Origin: a virus | IMG/VR virus record: IMGVR_UViG_3300025138_000155 | Span: 1 to 34,719 of that record | DNA: 34,719 nt | Direction: 5' to 3' (one strand) | In this document: positions 20,979 to 27,882 of the stretch, piece by piece | Layout: each line of letters starts with the position of its first letter | How positions within the stretch are numbered: position 1 is the first letter of the stretch | Notes under the pieces: generated by a model | Databases searched by the model: none | Told to the model about the DNA's origin: nothing | The model's input: the letters and a program-made list of their open reading frames with translations, nothing else | Translations under genes and position numbers: made by a program

Positions 20979-21815
20979 ATGAAATTTACGACTATGAAAA
21001 TTAGCCCAAAAATGGCTGAAACTCTTTTGAAAACTAACAACAACAACCGAGCCAAATCAACGGTTGTAATTAAAAACTACGCACGTGAAATGAAACTTGG
21101 TCGATGGAGTTTAACGGCAGAACCAATAATGGTCACGGAAAGTGGCGAATTGATTAACGGCCAGCATCGACTTGAGGCGGTTATTGTCAGCGGAATGCAC
21201 ATTGATTTTACAGTAGCAACAGTGCCAGACACGTCAACTTTTCGTGTGCTAGATATGGGGCGAAAACGCAGTCACGCCGACATCCTTGGCATCCCTCGAT
21301 CTATTGCAAATTCATTGAATACGATTTTAAGGACAGTCCCAGAATTTAAACAGCCCAGCACTTACGACACTTCCACACTAGAGCAATCATACATCGGCAG
21401 TTTACTGTATGAAATCGACGATTACGTAAAACCAAAAGGCAGACTTTGGGGAAAAACGCAAATCAAAGTTGCTTGCGCGCTGTCAATTATTATTGATCGA
21501 TGTGAAAAAGACAGAGCGTTTGATACCTATAGAAAAGTTTGCCACATGCCTATGAGCTGGTGGCACCCATTACTGTTAGATTTTTATAGATATGTGGCAG
21601 AACATCCTAACCCACGCATCATGTCAAATGAGTATCTCTATTCAAATGAATATTTTTCGCGGGGTTTCTATTGTTTTCAGAATTTGAATACCTCGCGAAA
21701 ACAAGTGGTTCTCAGGAAAAGTTTTGTTGAGAGCATCAAGCCTGAAATTACTGAAGCAATAAGATTCAGGATGACCGCTCTCGGAAGTAATCCACAAACT
21801 CAAGCTGAATTGTAA
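20979..21815 (+). CDS. ParB-like nuclease-domain protein
   Basis: A 278-residue protein. MKISPKMAETLLKTNNNNRA, then LGRWSLTAEPIMVTESGELINGQHRLEAVIVSG hold the ParB/Srx-type motif (NGQHR at 60-64), followed by TFRVLDMGRKRSHADIL. The remaining 170 residues are helical and uncommon, ending with SWWHPLLLDFYRYVAEHP and RKSFVESIKPEITEAIR. ATG 20979 follows GAAGGGGA and is chosen over the earlier in-frame start at 20919 because that one lies within the exonuclease gene. Such proteins are common in phage replication modules and may have nuclease or CTPase activity; the function is unproven. Confidence 0.75.
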   Translation: MKFTTMKISPKMAETLLKTNNNNRAKSTVVIKNYAREMKLGRWSLTAEPIMVTESGELINGQHRLEAVIVSGMHIDFTVATVPDTSTFRVLDMGRKRSHADILGIPRSIANSLNTILRTVPEFKQPSTYDTSTLEQSYIGSLLYEIDDYVKPKGRLWGKTQIKVACALSIIIDRCEKDRAFDTYRKVCHMPMSWWHPLLLDFYRYVAEHPNPRIMSNEYLYSNEYFSRGFYCFQNLNTSRKQVVLRKSFVESIKPEITEAIRFRMTALGSNPQTQAEL

Positions 21816-21833
21816 TTATTTTTGTGCTATCCA

Positions 21834-21852
21834 TGCAAGTCTAAATGTCTAA
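21834..21852 (+). promoter_or_regulatory. Operator copy C before the SSB gene
   Basis: TGCAAGTCTAAATGTCTAA: GTCTA repeats after 8 bases, as in copy B. It is between the ParB-like gene stop and the AAGGAG ribosome site of the SSB-like gene, the best-spaced copy. Confidence 0.6.
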
Positions 21853-21867
21853 ACGAAGGAGAGAAAA

Positions 21868-22524
21868 TTGGCGTCAGATTTTAAGAAAATTTTGGTAAAA
21901 GACGTGTTGTTCCAATATCCTAAAATGGATCAAACATATCAATGGGACAGCGTTGAAAACCGATCTGTGCCATGTGCGCAGGGTGCGCAAAATGCAGTAT
22001 GGTCAATTGGCTTTATGGTCAGCGCAGAGCAAGCAAAAGAAATCACCGACCAATGCAAGCAGCACTACAACGAGTGCAAAGCGCGCAATCCAACGCTGGG
22101 CAAATTGTCTAAAGTCTTTGGAATGAAAAAAAACGATGACGGCACAGTCACATTTTCAGCCAAGCGAAATGCAATAAAGAAAAAAACAGGTGAGCCAAAC
22201 AAAGAACCTGTAATAATAGATGGTAACAAGCAACCGCTGGCAGATCGTAGGTTTTGGAGTGGCAGCACCGGAAGTTTGAGTATTCTTATTTCGCCGCAAT
22301 ATGACCCAGATAAAAATCTGGGCATCTCAATGCTGGTCGGCACTGTGCAAGTGGTCAACGCTATCTATGGCGATGCAGGCGACGATTTTGACGTTGTGGC
22401 GGGATCAGTTACCCGCAACGAAACACCGCCAAATGACGATCCATTCGGTCTGTCAAATCAATCAACGCCAAGCGCGCCTGCGCCGACACCAGATTACGAT
22501 CTGGATGATGAAATCCCGTTTTAA
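21868..22524 (+). CDS. Single-stranded DNA-binding protein (DUF2815-like)
   Basis: A 218-residue protein. TTG 21868 follows AAGGAGAG and is the best start. The fold looks like an OB-type ssDNA protein: VKDVLFQYPKMDQTYQWDSVENR, ADRRFWSGSTGSLSILISPQYDPDKNLGISMLVGTVQVV in the core, then a proline- and serine-rich linker and the acidic end DLDDEIPF, a classic SSB tail that binds partner proteins. The family is the DUF2815 / phage ssDNA-binding group. Its position amid exonuclease and helicase supports replication and recombination. Confidence 0.8.
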   Translation: MASDFKKILVKDVLFQYPKMDQTYQWDSVENRSVPCAQGAQNAVWSIGFMVSAEQAKEITDQCKQHYNECKARNPTLGKLSKVFGMKKNDDGTVTFSAKRNAIKKKTGEPNKEPVIIDGNKQPLADRRFWSGSTGSLSILISPQYDPDKNLGISMLVGTVQVVNAIYGDAGDDFDVVAGSVTRNETPPNDDPFGLSNQSTPSAPAPTPDYDLDDEIPF

Positions 22525-22527
22525 AAA

Positions 22528-22923
22528 ATGTCATCAATCCGCAAATATGCCAGCGCAGCACACCGCAAGATCGCGAAGATGATCGGGTTAGCCCTGATCG
22601 CTAACGACAGTCACGCTTGGCTGCAAGTCAAGTTGCTCCTGCGCGTGCATCTAAGCGCACAGGAGCGCGCTGCGTTGGCTTTTGCGGCCATGTCATCACT
22701 AGATAAAGATCAGCGCGCAGCGGTCGCGCGGTCAACTATACCAAACAGCCAAATCGGCGCGCCATTGCCAACTCTGGATGACCTCAAGGATGACGCAGCT
22801 TGGTGGACCAGCAATGCCGATGACAGCGAACTGCAAGTCTACCTGATGGCTTGCTTTAACGCGCTCGACGATCAAAAGCAGCGCGCATTTAAACAACATA
22901 TACAAACGAGGGAAGCGGCATGA
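22528..22923 (+). CDS. Unknown 131-residue helical protein
   Basis: An alanine-rich, mainly helical protein (AQERAALAFAAMSSLDKDQRAAVARS, DDSELQVYLMACFNALDDQKQRAFKQH). The ATG at 22528 is 4 bases after the SSB stop. Proteins with the same LAFAA.SSLD and YL.ACFN patterns are common in alphaproteobacterial prophages between SSB and helicase genes, but I know no function. Stop overlaps the ATPase ATG. A TGCAAGTCTA string at 22832 is coding, not an operator. Confidence 0.7.
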   Translation: MSSIRKYASAAHRKIAKMIGLALIANDSHAWLQVKLLLRVHLSAQERAALAFAAMSSLDKDQRAAVARSTIPNSQIGAPLPTLDDLKDDAAWWTSNADDSELQVYLMACFNALDDQKQRAFKQHIQTREAA

Positions 22924-24062
22924 CAGAAATACACAGTTTTGCCCAGATTGATCAGTCTTTAAGAGCAATCGGCACAGGCGAGGAAAGTGCAAAAAAGCGC
23001 AAATTATTTGCCAGCGCAGACCTATTTGAAAGCAGGCCAATCAAGCCGCGTGAATGGCTAATTGAAAACTTTATTCCAAACAACACGGTGACTTTGCTCG
23101 GCGGTGATGGCGGCAGCGGCAAGTCGTTGCTTGCAATGATGTTGGCAGTGTCCACAGCGGCGGCACAGGACGTCAAATGGCTGGGTCGGCTACCCGTGCA
23201 AGGTCCAGCAATATACGTCGGCGCAGAGGACGATATTGACGAAATGCACAGAAGATTAAGCGACATTAATGAGGCCAGCATGATCGGCTTTACCGATCTG
23301 AAAAATATGCACATTTGTTCGTTGGCAGGCCAAGACGCATTGCTGGCGGTTGAAAACCCAAAAACAAAAACATTGCAACCAACCCCGCTATTTTTTGAAA
23401 TACGCGACAAAATTGAAGCCGAGCGACCAAAGCTGGTCGTATTTGATACGCTGGCCGACCTATTTGGAGCCAATGAAAACGACCGTGCATTAGCGCGCCA
23501 ATTCGTCGGGATGTTGCGCGGGTTGGCAATTCAGTTTCAGTGCGCGGTCGTATTGTTGGCACATCCATCACTGTCAGGCATGTCAAGCGGATCAGGCACC
23601 AGCGGATCAACAGGGTGGAATAACTCGGTCAGATCGCGGCTATACTTAGAGCGCATCACAGAGGATGGCTACGAGCCAAACCACTTGGCGCGCCGCCTGT
23701 CGGTCAAGAAAAACAACTACGGCACCACAGGCGACGAGATCACCATGACCTACGATAGCGGCGTGTTCAAAGCCGACAAGGTGGAAGCTGGCTTGGATAA
23801 AATGGCATCAAGCGCCAAAGCCGAGCGCGTATTTCTGAAACTTTTGCAGCAAGTCAATGAGCAAGGACGGCGGGTCAACGCATCCGCTGGGGTCAACTTT
23901 GCGCCGAAATTATTCAGCGAAATGCACGACAATGAGGACGTCGTAAAACGAGGTTTCAAGCGTGCGATGGAAGCACTCTTAGCCAAAGGCACAATCAAAA
24001 TTGTCAACGATACATCCAACAAAAATCGGCACAGACAGCACATTGAGAAGGTAAAACCATGA
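22920..24062 (+). CDS. RepA-like hexameric helicase / AAA ATPase
   Basis: A 380-residue RecA-fold ATPase (AAA_25, plasmid RepA and DnaB relatives). Walker A is GGDGGSGKS at 61-69; Walker B ends in FD near residue 176 (KLVVFDTLADLF); the sensor region includes VVLLAHPSLSG; an acidic loop (AEDDIDEMHRRL) is at 102-112. C-terminal AKAERVFLKLLQQVNEQGRRV is a winged-helix-type end seen in RepA-like phage helicases. It should unwind DNA at the origin. An iteron array follows directly, as expected for RepA-type replication. Confidence 0.85.
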   Translation: MTEIHSFAQIDQSLRAIGTGEESAKKRKLFASADLFESRPIKPREWLIENFIPNNTVTLLGGDGGSGKSLLAMMLAVSTAAAQDVKWLGRLPVQGPAIYVGAEDDIDEMHRRLSDINEASMIGFTDLKNMHICSLAGQDALLAVENPKTKTLQPTPLFFEIRDKIEAERPKLVVFDTLADLFGANENDRALARQFVGMLRGLAIQFQCAVVLLAHPSLSGMSSGSGTSGSTGWNNSVRSRLYLERITEDGYEPNHLARRLSVKKNNYGTTGDEITMTYDSGVFKADKVEAGLDKMASSAKAERVFLKLLQQVNEQGRRVNASAGVNFAPKLFSEMHDNEDVVKRGFKRAMEALLAKGTIKIVNDTSNKNRHRQHIEKVKP

Positions 24063-24097
24063 AATTCTCAAAAACTGATAAAACAGGTCAAAAACGC

Positions 24098-24260
24098 TGC
24101 AAACCCTATGCAAACCTATTGCAAACCCCCTGCAAAGTCGGTGTACACACTATACCCCCCAAAAAGCTGCAAACCCCCTGCAAACCTATTGCAAACCCCC
24201 TCCATACCCGCTGTACACACCACCCCCACACCCCCTATAGGGTTTGCACCCCCACTTGGG
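24098..24260. repeat. Iteron array: candidate replication origin
   Basis: Eleven-base direct repeats of TGCAAACCNNN start at 24098, 24109, 24120 and 24131 (last one degenerate, TGCAAAGTCGG), followed in phase by TGTACACACTA at 24142. A second block has copies at 24168, 24179 and 24190, a degenerate copy at 24201 and TGTACACACCA at 24212. A reverse copy GGGTTTGCA is at 24239-24247. The 11-base period is one helical turn, so proteins would bind one face. Directly behind the RepA-like ATPase, this is a strong origin candidate. An open frame through it (24059-24280) has low coding character. Confidence 0.75.
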
Positions 24261-24276
24261 CGGGGATGACCCAAGG

Positions 24277-24579
24277 ATGAGTATTGTTGACGGTATAAAA
24301 TTCATACTGTCTCAGCACGGTTTTGATGCCACCGTTTCTATGCGTGATGGTTTCTCAGTTGATCTTTCTTCTAAGCAAAAGTTCGCGCCTGACGCGGCTG
24401 ATCTACAGCCCGATATATTCGAGGCGTTCTTGGCATCTGTGCCAATCAATGACGAACTGGGCGGTATAGCCAATCGTCGCAAAACTCTGCGCAACCCTGA
24501 CTTGACCAAATGGCAGGACGATCAGCGCGCATCAATCATTTTCAGAAAAGCAGAAATCGAAAAGGAGCAGGCGAAATGA
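24277..24579 (+). CDS. Unknown 100-residue protein
   Basis: ATG 24277 follows AAGG and lies just after the iteron array. Sequence: MSIVDGIKFILSQHGFDATVSMRDG, a middle part with DAADLQPDIFEAFLASVPIND, and a helical charged end KWQDDQRASIIFRKAEIEKEQAK. No family recognised. Its last codons and stop are part of a 21-bp direct repeat found again at 25507-25527. Confidence 0.65.
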   Translation: MSIVDGIKFILSQHGFDATVSMRDGFSVDLSSKQKFAPDAADLQPDIFEAFLASVPINDELGGIANRRKTLRNPDLTKWQDDQRASIIFRKAEIEKEQAK

Positions 24580-25527
24580 AAAAACGGTTGCCACCGATCT
24601 TTGAAAAAATGCGGTTCAAGCTGGGCAAGGAACACGCGCCAATGATGGTGATGGATTTGATTTGTAGAAATAAAGATGCACAGGAGGTTTTTGACTATGT
24701 TAACGATAATTGGCCGGATCGTGGAACGGACTTATTTGAAGATTACAAATTCGTCGATACACCGTCGCTATCTATAATTAATAATTACATGAAAATTCAA
24801 AAATTTAAAAATCCTTACAAAATATGGACAGAAGGTATTTCAATCATTGATTCGAAAAAAAATTATTCTTTAGCCTTTACCTATGATGAGATTGCAAATC
24901 CTCAAGCATTACTAAAGGAATTACAGTCGGTCGTTAAAGATAGAACATTAATTCGTCATGCAATTGCTAATTTGTCAGAATATTTCTTTGATAATTTTGG
25001 AAAAATTTGTTGCGTAAAATGGACAACTTTTTCACCGCATGGCAAAAATAAAATTGTGAATTGTACTATCTTAAATTTTACAACTGCGGAAATAATAGCC
25101 AACAAAAATTTTTGGAATAATATTCTGAAAAATCTCAAAATGACTCACACAGAATATGAATACTCAGTGAAAAAACAGGCTGTAAACACTATTTCTAATT
25201 TAGTTCATATTTTGCGTGCATCTGAAAAACAAGCCGATCCATCAGTCAACACACACGACCGTAACAAGGCGTCAGGTTTTGTGCGGGTGGGTGACACAAT
25301 CCGCTATGATTATTTAGAAGATTTAGCCAGCCAATCGGGCAACGACGCTTTGCGCGGTTATGTGCGGCCAGAAGTTTCATCAGGCATTCGCAAAAGAGAA
25401 CATCAGGTTCGGGGTCATGTTCGCATTCGCAATGGTCGCACGATTTGGGTTCGGTCGCATAAACGCGGCGATGCGGAACTTGGACGAGTGACAAGAGTAA
25501 TCCATTGAAAAGGAGCAGGCGAAATGA
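24559..25527 (+). repeat. 21-bp direct repeats flanking the gene at 24576-25508
   Basis: GAAAAGGAGCAGGCGAAATGA occurs exactly at 24559-24579 and 25507-25527. Each copy contains the ribosome site and the ATG of the next gene, so the duplication lets a gene be added without losing translation signals. The enclosed DNA has AT-rich composition over most of its length. Confidence 0.9.
24576..25508 (+). CDS. AT-rich inserted gene, chimeric unknown protein
   Basis: A 310-residue protein; ATG 24576 overlaps the previous TGA. Residues 25-215 (DNA 24640-25220) are strongly AT-rich with Lys, Ile, Asn and Phe-rich protein, unlike the neighbours. The C-terminal 90 residues return to local composition and contain SSGIRKREHQVRGHVRIRNGRTIWVRSHKRGDAELGRVTRV, a conserved basic tail known from many alphaproteobacterial prophage proteins. 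The gene is bounded by the 21-bp direct repeats, suggesting recent insertion or fusion. Function unknown. Confidence 0.7.
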   Translation: MKKRLPPIFEKMRFKLGKEHAPMMVMDLICRNKDAQEVFDYVNDNWPDRGTDLFEDYKFVDTPSLSIINNYMKIQKFKNPYKIWTEGISIIDSKKNYSLAFTYDEIANPQALLKELQSVVKDRTLIRHAIANLSEYFFDNFGKICCVKWTTFSPHGKNKIVNCTILNFTTAEIIANKNFWNNILKNLKMTHTEYEYSVKKQAVNTISNLVHILRASEKQADPSVNTHDRNKASGFVRVGDTIRYDYLEDLASQSGNDALRGYVRPEVSSGIRKREHQVRGHVRIRNGRTIWVRSHKRGDAELGRVTRVIH

Positions 25528-25913
25528 TCACTTTGAGCGAGGTTGAATATGGTCGGCAAATGTTGGCGATGGTTAAAGAAGAACATGAAACGGGCAATTT
25601 AAAAGAACAAAAGAAAATTGCAGATCGCTTGCCGCATCACAAAAGCACTCGAACAAAAAACAATGAAATCATTGAGCGCAACAAAATTTTAATTATGTCG
25701 GCAATTATCAAAAACAATACGCCTATGACCAATCGTCAAATCCGCGCGGCGATCAACTTAAACCAGCCATCAGGTGAGCACGTGAATAAAAATCAAGTAT
25801 CAGGCGCGGTGACTTCGCTAGAGAATACTGGGAAATTAGAAAAAGCCGCTTGGGTGAAATGCGACACAAAGCGCTGCGATCTCGTGGCGGCTTATCAACT
25901 GGTGACAAAATGA
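25524..25913 (+). CDS. Unknown 129-residue charged protein
   Basis: Follows the second 21-bp repeat. N-terminal helix LSEVEYGRQMLAMVKEEHE, basic middle, and a winged-helix-like C-terminus (NTPMTNRQIRAAINLN, NQVSGAVTSLENTGKLEKAAWV). DNA binding is possible. The stop overlaps the next ATG (ATGA). Confidence 0.65.
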   Translation: MITLSEVEYGRQMLAMVKEEHETGNLKEQKKIADRLPHHKSTRTKNNEIIERNKILIMSAIIKNNTPMTNRQIRAAINLNQPSGEHVNKNQVSGAVTSLENTGKLEKAAWVKCDTKRCDLVAAYQLVTK

Positions 25914-26281
25914 AGGCGCTGGATGTACTGGAGCGTGCGATCAGCTTAATTCACGGTCAGCGCGCCAAGGACTATGGCGATGCGCAGGCCAGCTTTCAGC
26001 GCATGGCTGATTTGGTAAATCCGATTATTAAAAAAGCTGACGGCAAATTAACCGCGAGCGAAATGGCGATTGTTATGATCCAAGTAAAGATTGCTCGGTT
26101 GCAGGAAAGCCCAGATCACGTCGATTCGTGGACTGACATTGCAGGTTACGCAGCGCTCGGCGCGCAATTGGCCGTCACACAGCCTGACAAGGCCGCTACA
26201 GGGCCAACTCTGCCTGATGGTATATCGTCTATAAGCGCAAACGATATTAAGCCTCACAAGCGCGATTATTCACAAGGATAA
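25910..26281 (+). CDS. DUF6378-like small protein
   Basis: A 123-residue protein. GQRAKDYGDAQASFQRMADLVNP, then LTASEMAIVMIQVKIARLQESPDHVDSWTDIAGYAALGA matches the DUF6378 pattern (GxYGd...f..ia..w......t..dv..mm..lKiaR......h.Ds..DiAGYa). ATG 25910 is the family start. The family is common beside phage replication genes but has no known role. Confidence 0.8.
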   Translation: MKALDVLERAISLIHGQRAKDYGDAQASFQRMADLVNPIIKKADGKLTASEMAIVMIQVKIARLQESPDHVDSWTDIAGYAALGAQLAVTQPDKAATGPTLPDGISSISANDIKPHKRDYSQG

Positions 26282-26283
26282 AT

Positions 26284-26802
26284 ATGGTCAAGAAAAAGAA
26301 AAAGAACAAACCTCTGAACGTGAGGCAGGATCGGGCAGATCATGGAACGCCAGAGGCACTCGCGCAGGCTGACGGCATAAAATTTGAAACGGTAGACGGT
26401 GGCCGTGCAGGCGCACAAAAGCGGGTTTATATATCGCGCCAAACGCCATTGGATCGCTACAAAGATCGCGGCATTATCACTGATGTGCAATATCGCGCTG
26501 GATATCACCTGTTCGTATTATGGGATAAAACCAAAGCCGCGCAAAACATAACGTCCAGCTATGATCGTGTCATCGTTGATGGCGGTGGTGGCGGGTCAGG
26601 TTTGAATGAATATGCCTATGCCGACTTCATTGCATTGCAGCGCGAAATGGGTCGAGAGTTGAGCAGCGTGGCGCGCGCCGTCTGTGTTGAGTGTGAGAGT
26701 GCATCTGCATGGGCCAAACGATTTCGCCTGCCGTCACGCATGGGTATTGAAAAGCTGCGGCAGGCGTTGGATGTATTGGCGCGGGTGTTGAGGATTAGCT
26801 AA
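26284..26802 (+). CDS. DUF6456-like late-regulator candidate
   Basis: A 172-residue protein beginning with a poly-Lys stretch (VKKKKKNKPL). TPLDRYKDRGIITDVQYRAGYHLFVLWDKT resembles DUF6456 proteins (plarL...g.l...q..AGerlr.....), and ARAVCVECESASAWAKRFRLPSRMGIEKLRQALDVLARVL the second half. These are often late or lysis-lysogeny regulators near the end of early operons in alphaproteobacterial phages. It is the last rightward early gene; the convergent HTH gene starts one base later. The late-activator role is inferred. Confidence 0.6.
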   Translation: MVKKKKKNKPLNVRQDRADHGTPEALAQADGIKFETVDGGRAGAQKRVYISRQTPLDRYKDRGIITDVQYRAGYHLFVLWDKTKAAQNITSSYDRVIVDGGGGGSGLNEYAYADFIALQREMGRELSSVARAVCVECESASAWAKRFRLPSRMGIEKLRQALDVLARVLRIS

Positions 26803-27009
26803 CTAAAGCGGCCAATCGCTCGACCGATATCCTTCAACATATGCTTGAAGCAATCGAACCATGCGCGGCGCTGGCTTGCGACCAGTGCTGGTATCGCTGT
26901 CCATTTCGACTCTGCGAATAGATTGGCCGTCTGTATCAAGCAATGTGCCAAGCTGGGATTGCGTGAGGCCCAGCGATTGCCGGGCCTGTTTAAATTGAAT
27001 TGGAGTCAT
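26803..27009 (-). CDS. XRE-type HTH protein, paralog of the one at 14878-15075
   Basis: A 68-residue single HTH protein (MTPIQFKQARQSLGLTQSQLGTLLDTDGQSIRRVE), sharing start, HTH pattern and the GYRSSDWPL end with the HTH at 14878-15075. It is last in a leftward cassette of three genes and ends next to the DUF6456-like stop. The cassette promoter has a perfect palindrome in its spacer. Probably a small local repressor; which palindrome each paralog binds is unknown. Confidence 0.8.
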   Translation of the reverse strand: MTPIQFKQARQSLGLTQSQLGTLLDTDGQSIRRVEMDSDTSTGRKPAPRMVRLLQAYVEGYRSSDWPL

Positions 27010-27036
27010 AAACCGTCTCCGAGTGCGTGACCGATG

Positions 27037-27213
27037 TTATAAGGTATTTATTGCGTCTTTTACGTCAGCAAGGCTAGTGTAAAAGTTATCATCAACAAAC
27101 AGGTCTTTGCCGTTTGCGTCAAGCAGCCAATATGACCAACCAAATTGGTCGCGCTGCGTTCCAACTATCAATTTTTTCTCGGCGGCAAGGCGTCTAATGG
27201 TTTTAATGTTCAT
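27037..27213 (-). CDS. Unknown 58-residue protein of the second HTH cassette
   Basis: ATG 27213 overlaps the previous stop (ATGA). IKTIRRLAAEKKLIVGTQRDQFGWSYWLLDANGKDLFVDDNFYT has a helix-beta-beta look with a DANGKDLF turn and then a helix (SLADVKDAINTL). No family recognised. It takes the place that the 84-residue gene has in the first cassette. Confidence 0.65.
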   Translation of the reverse strand: MNIKTIRRLAAEKKLIVGTQRDQFGWSYWLLDANGKDLFVDDNFYTSLADVKDAINTL

Positions 27214-27386
27214 GATTGCGCCCCCTGTTTTTTCCACTCAGTTTGGCAATCGTAAACCCAACCCATTGGGGCAAAGTGTTGATACAAATGTTTCTCAAAC
27301 TCTTTGGTATTGAGGCCCATGCTCAAGCATTCTTTTGCAAATTTTTGTGGCGTAGGCAATTCATAATTATTAATGGTCGTTGTCAT
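27210..27386 (-). CDS. Unknown 58-residue protein, first gene of the second HTH cassette
   Basis: ATG 27386 follows GGAGAGACAG. The protein shows ELPTPQKFAKECLSMGLNTKEFEKHLYQHFAPMGWVYDCQTEW. The GWVYDC motif matches GWVYEC in the 41-residue first gene of the other cassette, so both cassettes begin with related small proteins. Function unknown. Confidence 0.7.
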   Translation of the reverse strand: MTTTINNYELPTPQKFAKECLSMGLNTKEFEKHLYQHFAPMGWVYDCQTEWKKQGAQS

Positions 27387-27429
27387 CTGTCTCTCCTAAG
27401 TTGGCGGGGCGCGTTGCCCCTATGAAATA

Positions 27430-27458
27430 AATATAGGGGCAACTGCCCCTATTGTAAA
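27430..27458 (-). promoter_or_regulatory. Leftward promoter PL2 with palindrome in the spacer
   Basis: On the minus strand TTTACA (27453-27458), 17-base spacer, TATATT (27430-27435). The palindrome ATAGGGGCAACTGCCCCTAT (27433-27452, 9-base arms) covers the spacer and touches the -10 box. The design equals PL1. Confidence 0.78.
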
Positions 27459-27487
27459 GAGGTAAACTTAAAATAAATGAAAAAAAG

Positions 27488-27568
27488 ATTGTGACGGTGG
27501 CATATCGGGATGTCAGATAACGTCGAACTAGCGCAGGTCAAGGTTAAAGGGAATGCCACCGTCGCAAT
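27488..27568. repeat. 16-bp inverted repeat with 49-base loop
   Basis: ATTGTGACGGTGGCAT (27488-27503) and ATGCCACCGTCGCAAT (27553-27568) are reverse complements with one mismatch. It lies upstream of the HNH and small terminase genes and behind PL2. A packaging site, a structured RNA or a regulator target are possible. A 23-codon open frame (27510-27581) runs through the loop and right arm without a clear ribosome site. Confidence 0.7.
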
Positions 27569-27612
27569 TGAATTAGCATAAATCAAACAACCGCGCAACA
27601 TATTGCTGATGT

Positions 27613-27641
27613 TTGACATGCAAGTCTATATGTTGTATTTG
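27613..27641 (+). promoter_or_regulatory. Rightward promoter with operator copy D
   Basis: TTGACA (27613-27618), 17-base spacer, TATTTG (27636-27641). The spacer begins with TGCAAGTCTA (27619-27628), so the fourth copy of the operator sits inside a promoter. A second half-site is degenerate (GTTGTA). Confidence 0.6.
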
Positions 27642-27672
27642 TTAGTTGCATTTTTATTCTCCCCTAACTCCT

Positions 27673-27704
27673 GCGCTGTTTTAATTAACAGCGCGGGTTT
27701 TTTA
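27673..27704 (+). terminator. Intrinsic terminator 1
   Basis: GCGCTGTT (27673-27680), TTAATT loop, AACAGCGC (27687-27694), GGG then TTTTTT. A perfect 8-bp stem. It ends the transcript from the promoter at 27613 after only about 60 bases. Confidence 0.85.
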
Positions 27705-27708
27705 TTGA

Positions 27709-27736
27709 TTGACATATATTCAATATTTACTATTGT
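27709..27736 (+). promoter_or_regulatory. Rightward promoter between the terminators
   Basis: TTGACA (27709-27714), 16-base spacer, TATTGT (27731-27736). It starts immediately after terminator 1 and lies before terminator 2, so it would make a transcript of about 70 bases unless read-through occurs. Confidence 0.55.
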
Positions 27737-27783
27737 TTAATCACATCAGTGTAGTTCTTTTCGGGTTTGGTTTTCAAAAAATG

Positions 27784-27814
27784 CCTCGCAGCTTAATTGT
27801 TGCGGGGGTTTTTT
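27784..27814 (+). terminator. Intrinsic terminator 2
   Basis: CCTCGCA (27784-27790), 10-base loop, TGCGGGG (27801-27807, one G-U pair), then GTTTTTTA. The packaging genes begin 70 bases downstream. Confidence 0.8.
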
Positions 27815-27882
27815 ATGCATTGACACAGCGCAGCAGATGTGCCAGTGCAATATATAATAGCAATATTCACCTTTGGACTTGC

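Noticed and set aside
22832-22841. Fifth TGCAAGTCTA string
   Set aside because: It lies inside a coding gene, reads LQVY in frame and lacks the second GTCTA half, so it is probably chance.
24059-24280. 73-codon open frame starting in an ATGA overlap with the ATPase gene
   Set aside because: The sequence is made of 11-base repeats that translate to low-complexity Cys/Pro/His text, best explained as an iteron origin. A coding role cannot be excluded but is not supported.
27510-27581. 23-codon open frame in the inverted repeat
   Set aside because: No convincing ribosome site, very short, and the right arm of the repeat alone explains the sequence.
27820-27858. TTGACA and TATAAT boxes before the HNH gene
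   Set aside because: The boxes are 27 bases apart, too far for one promoter; the TATAAT box alone may still work, but evidence is weak.
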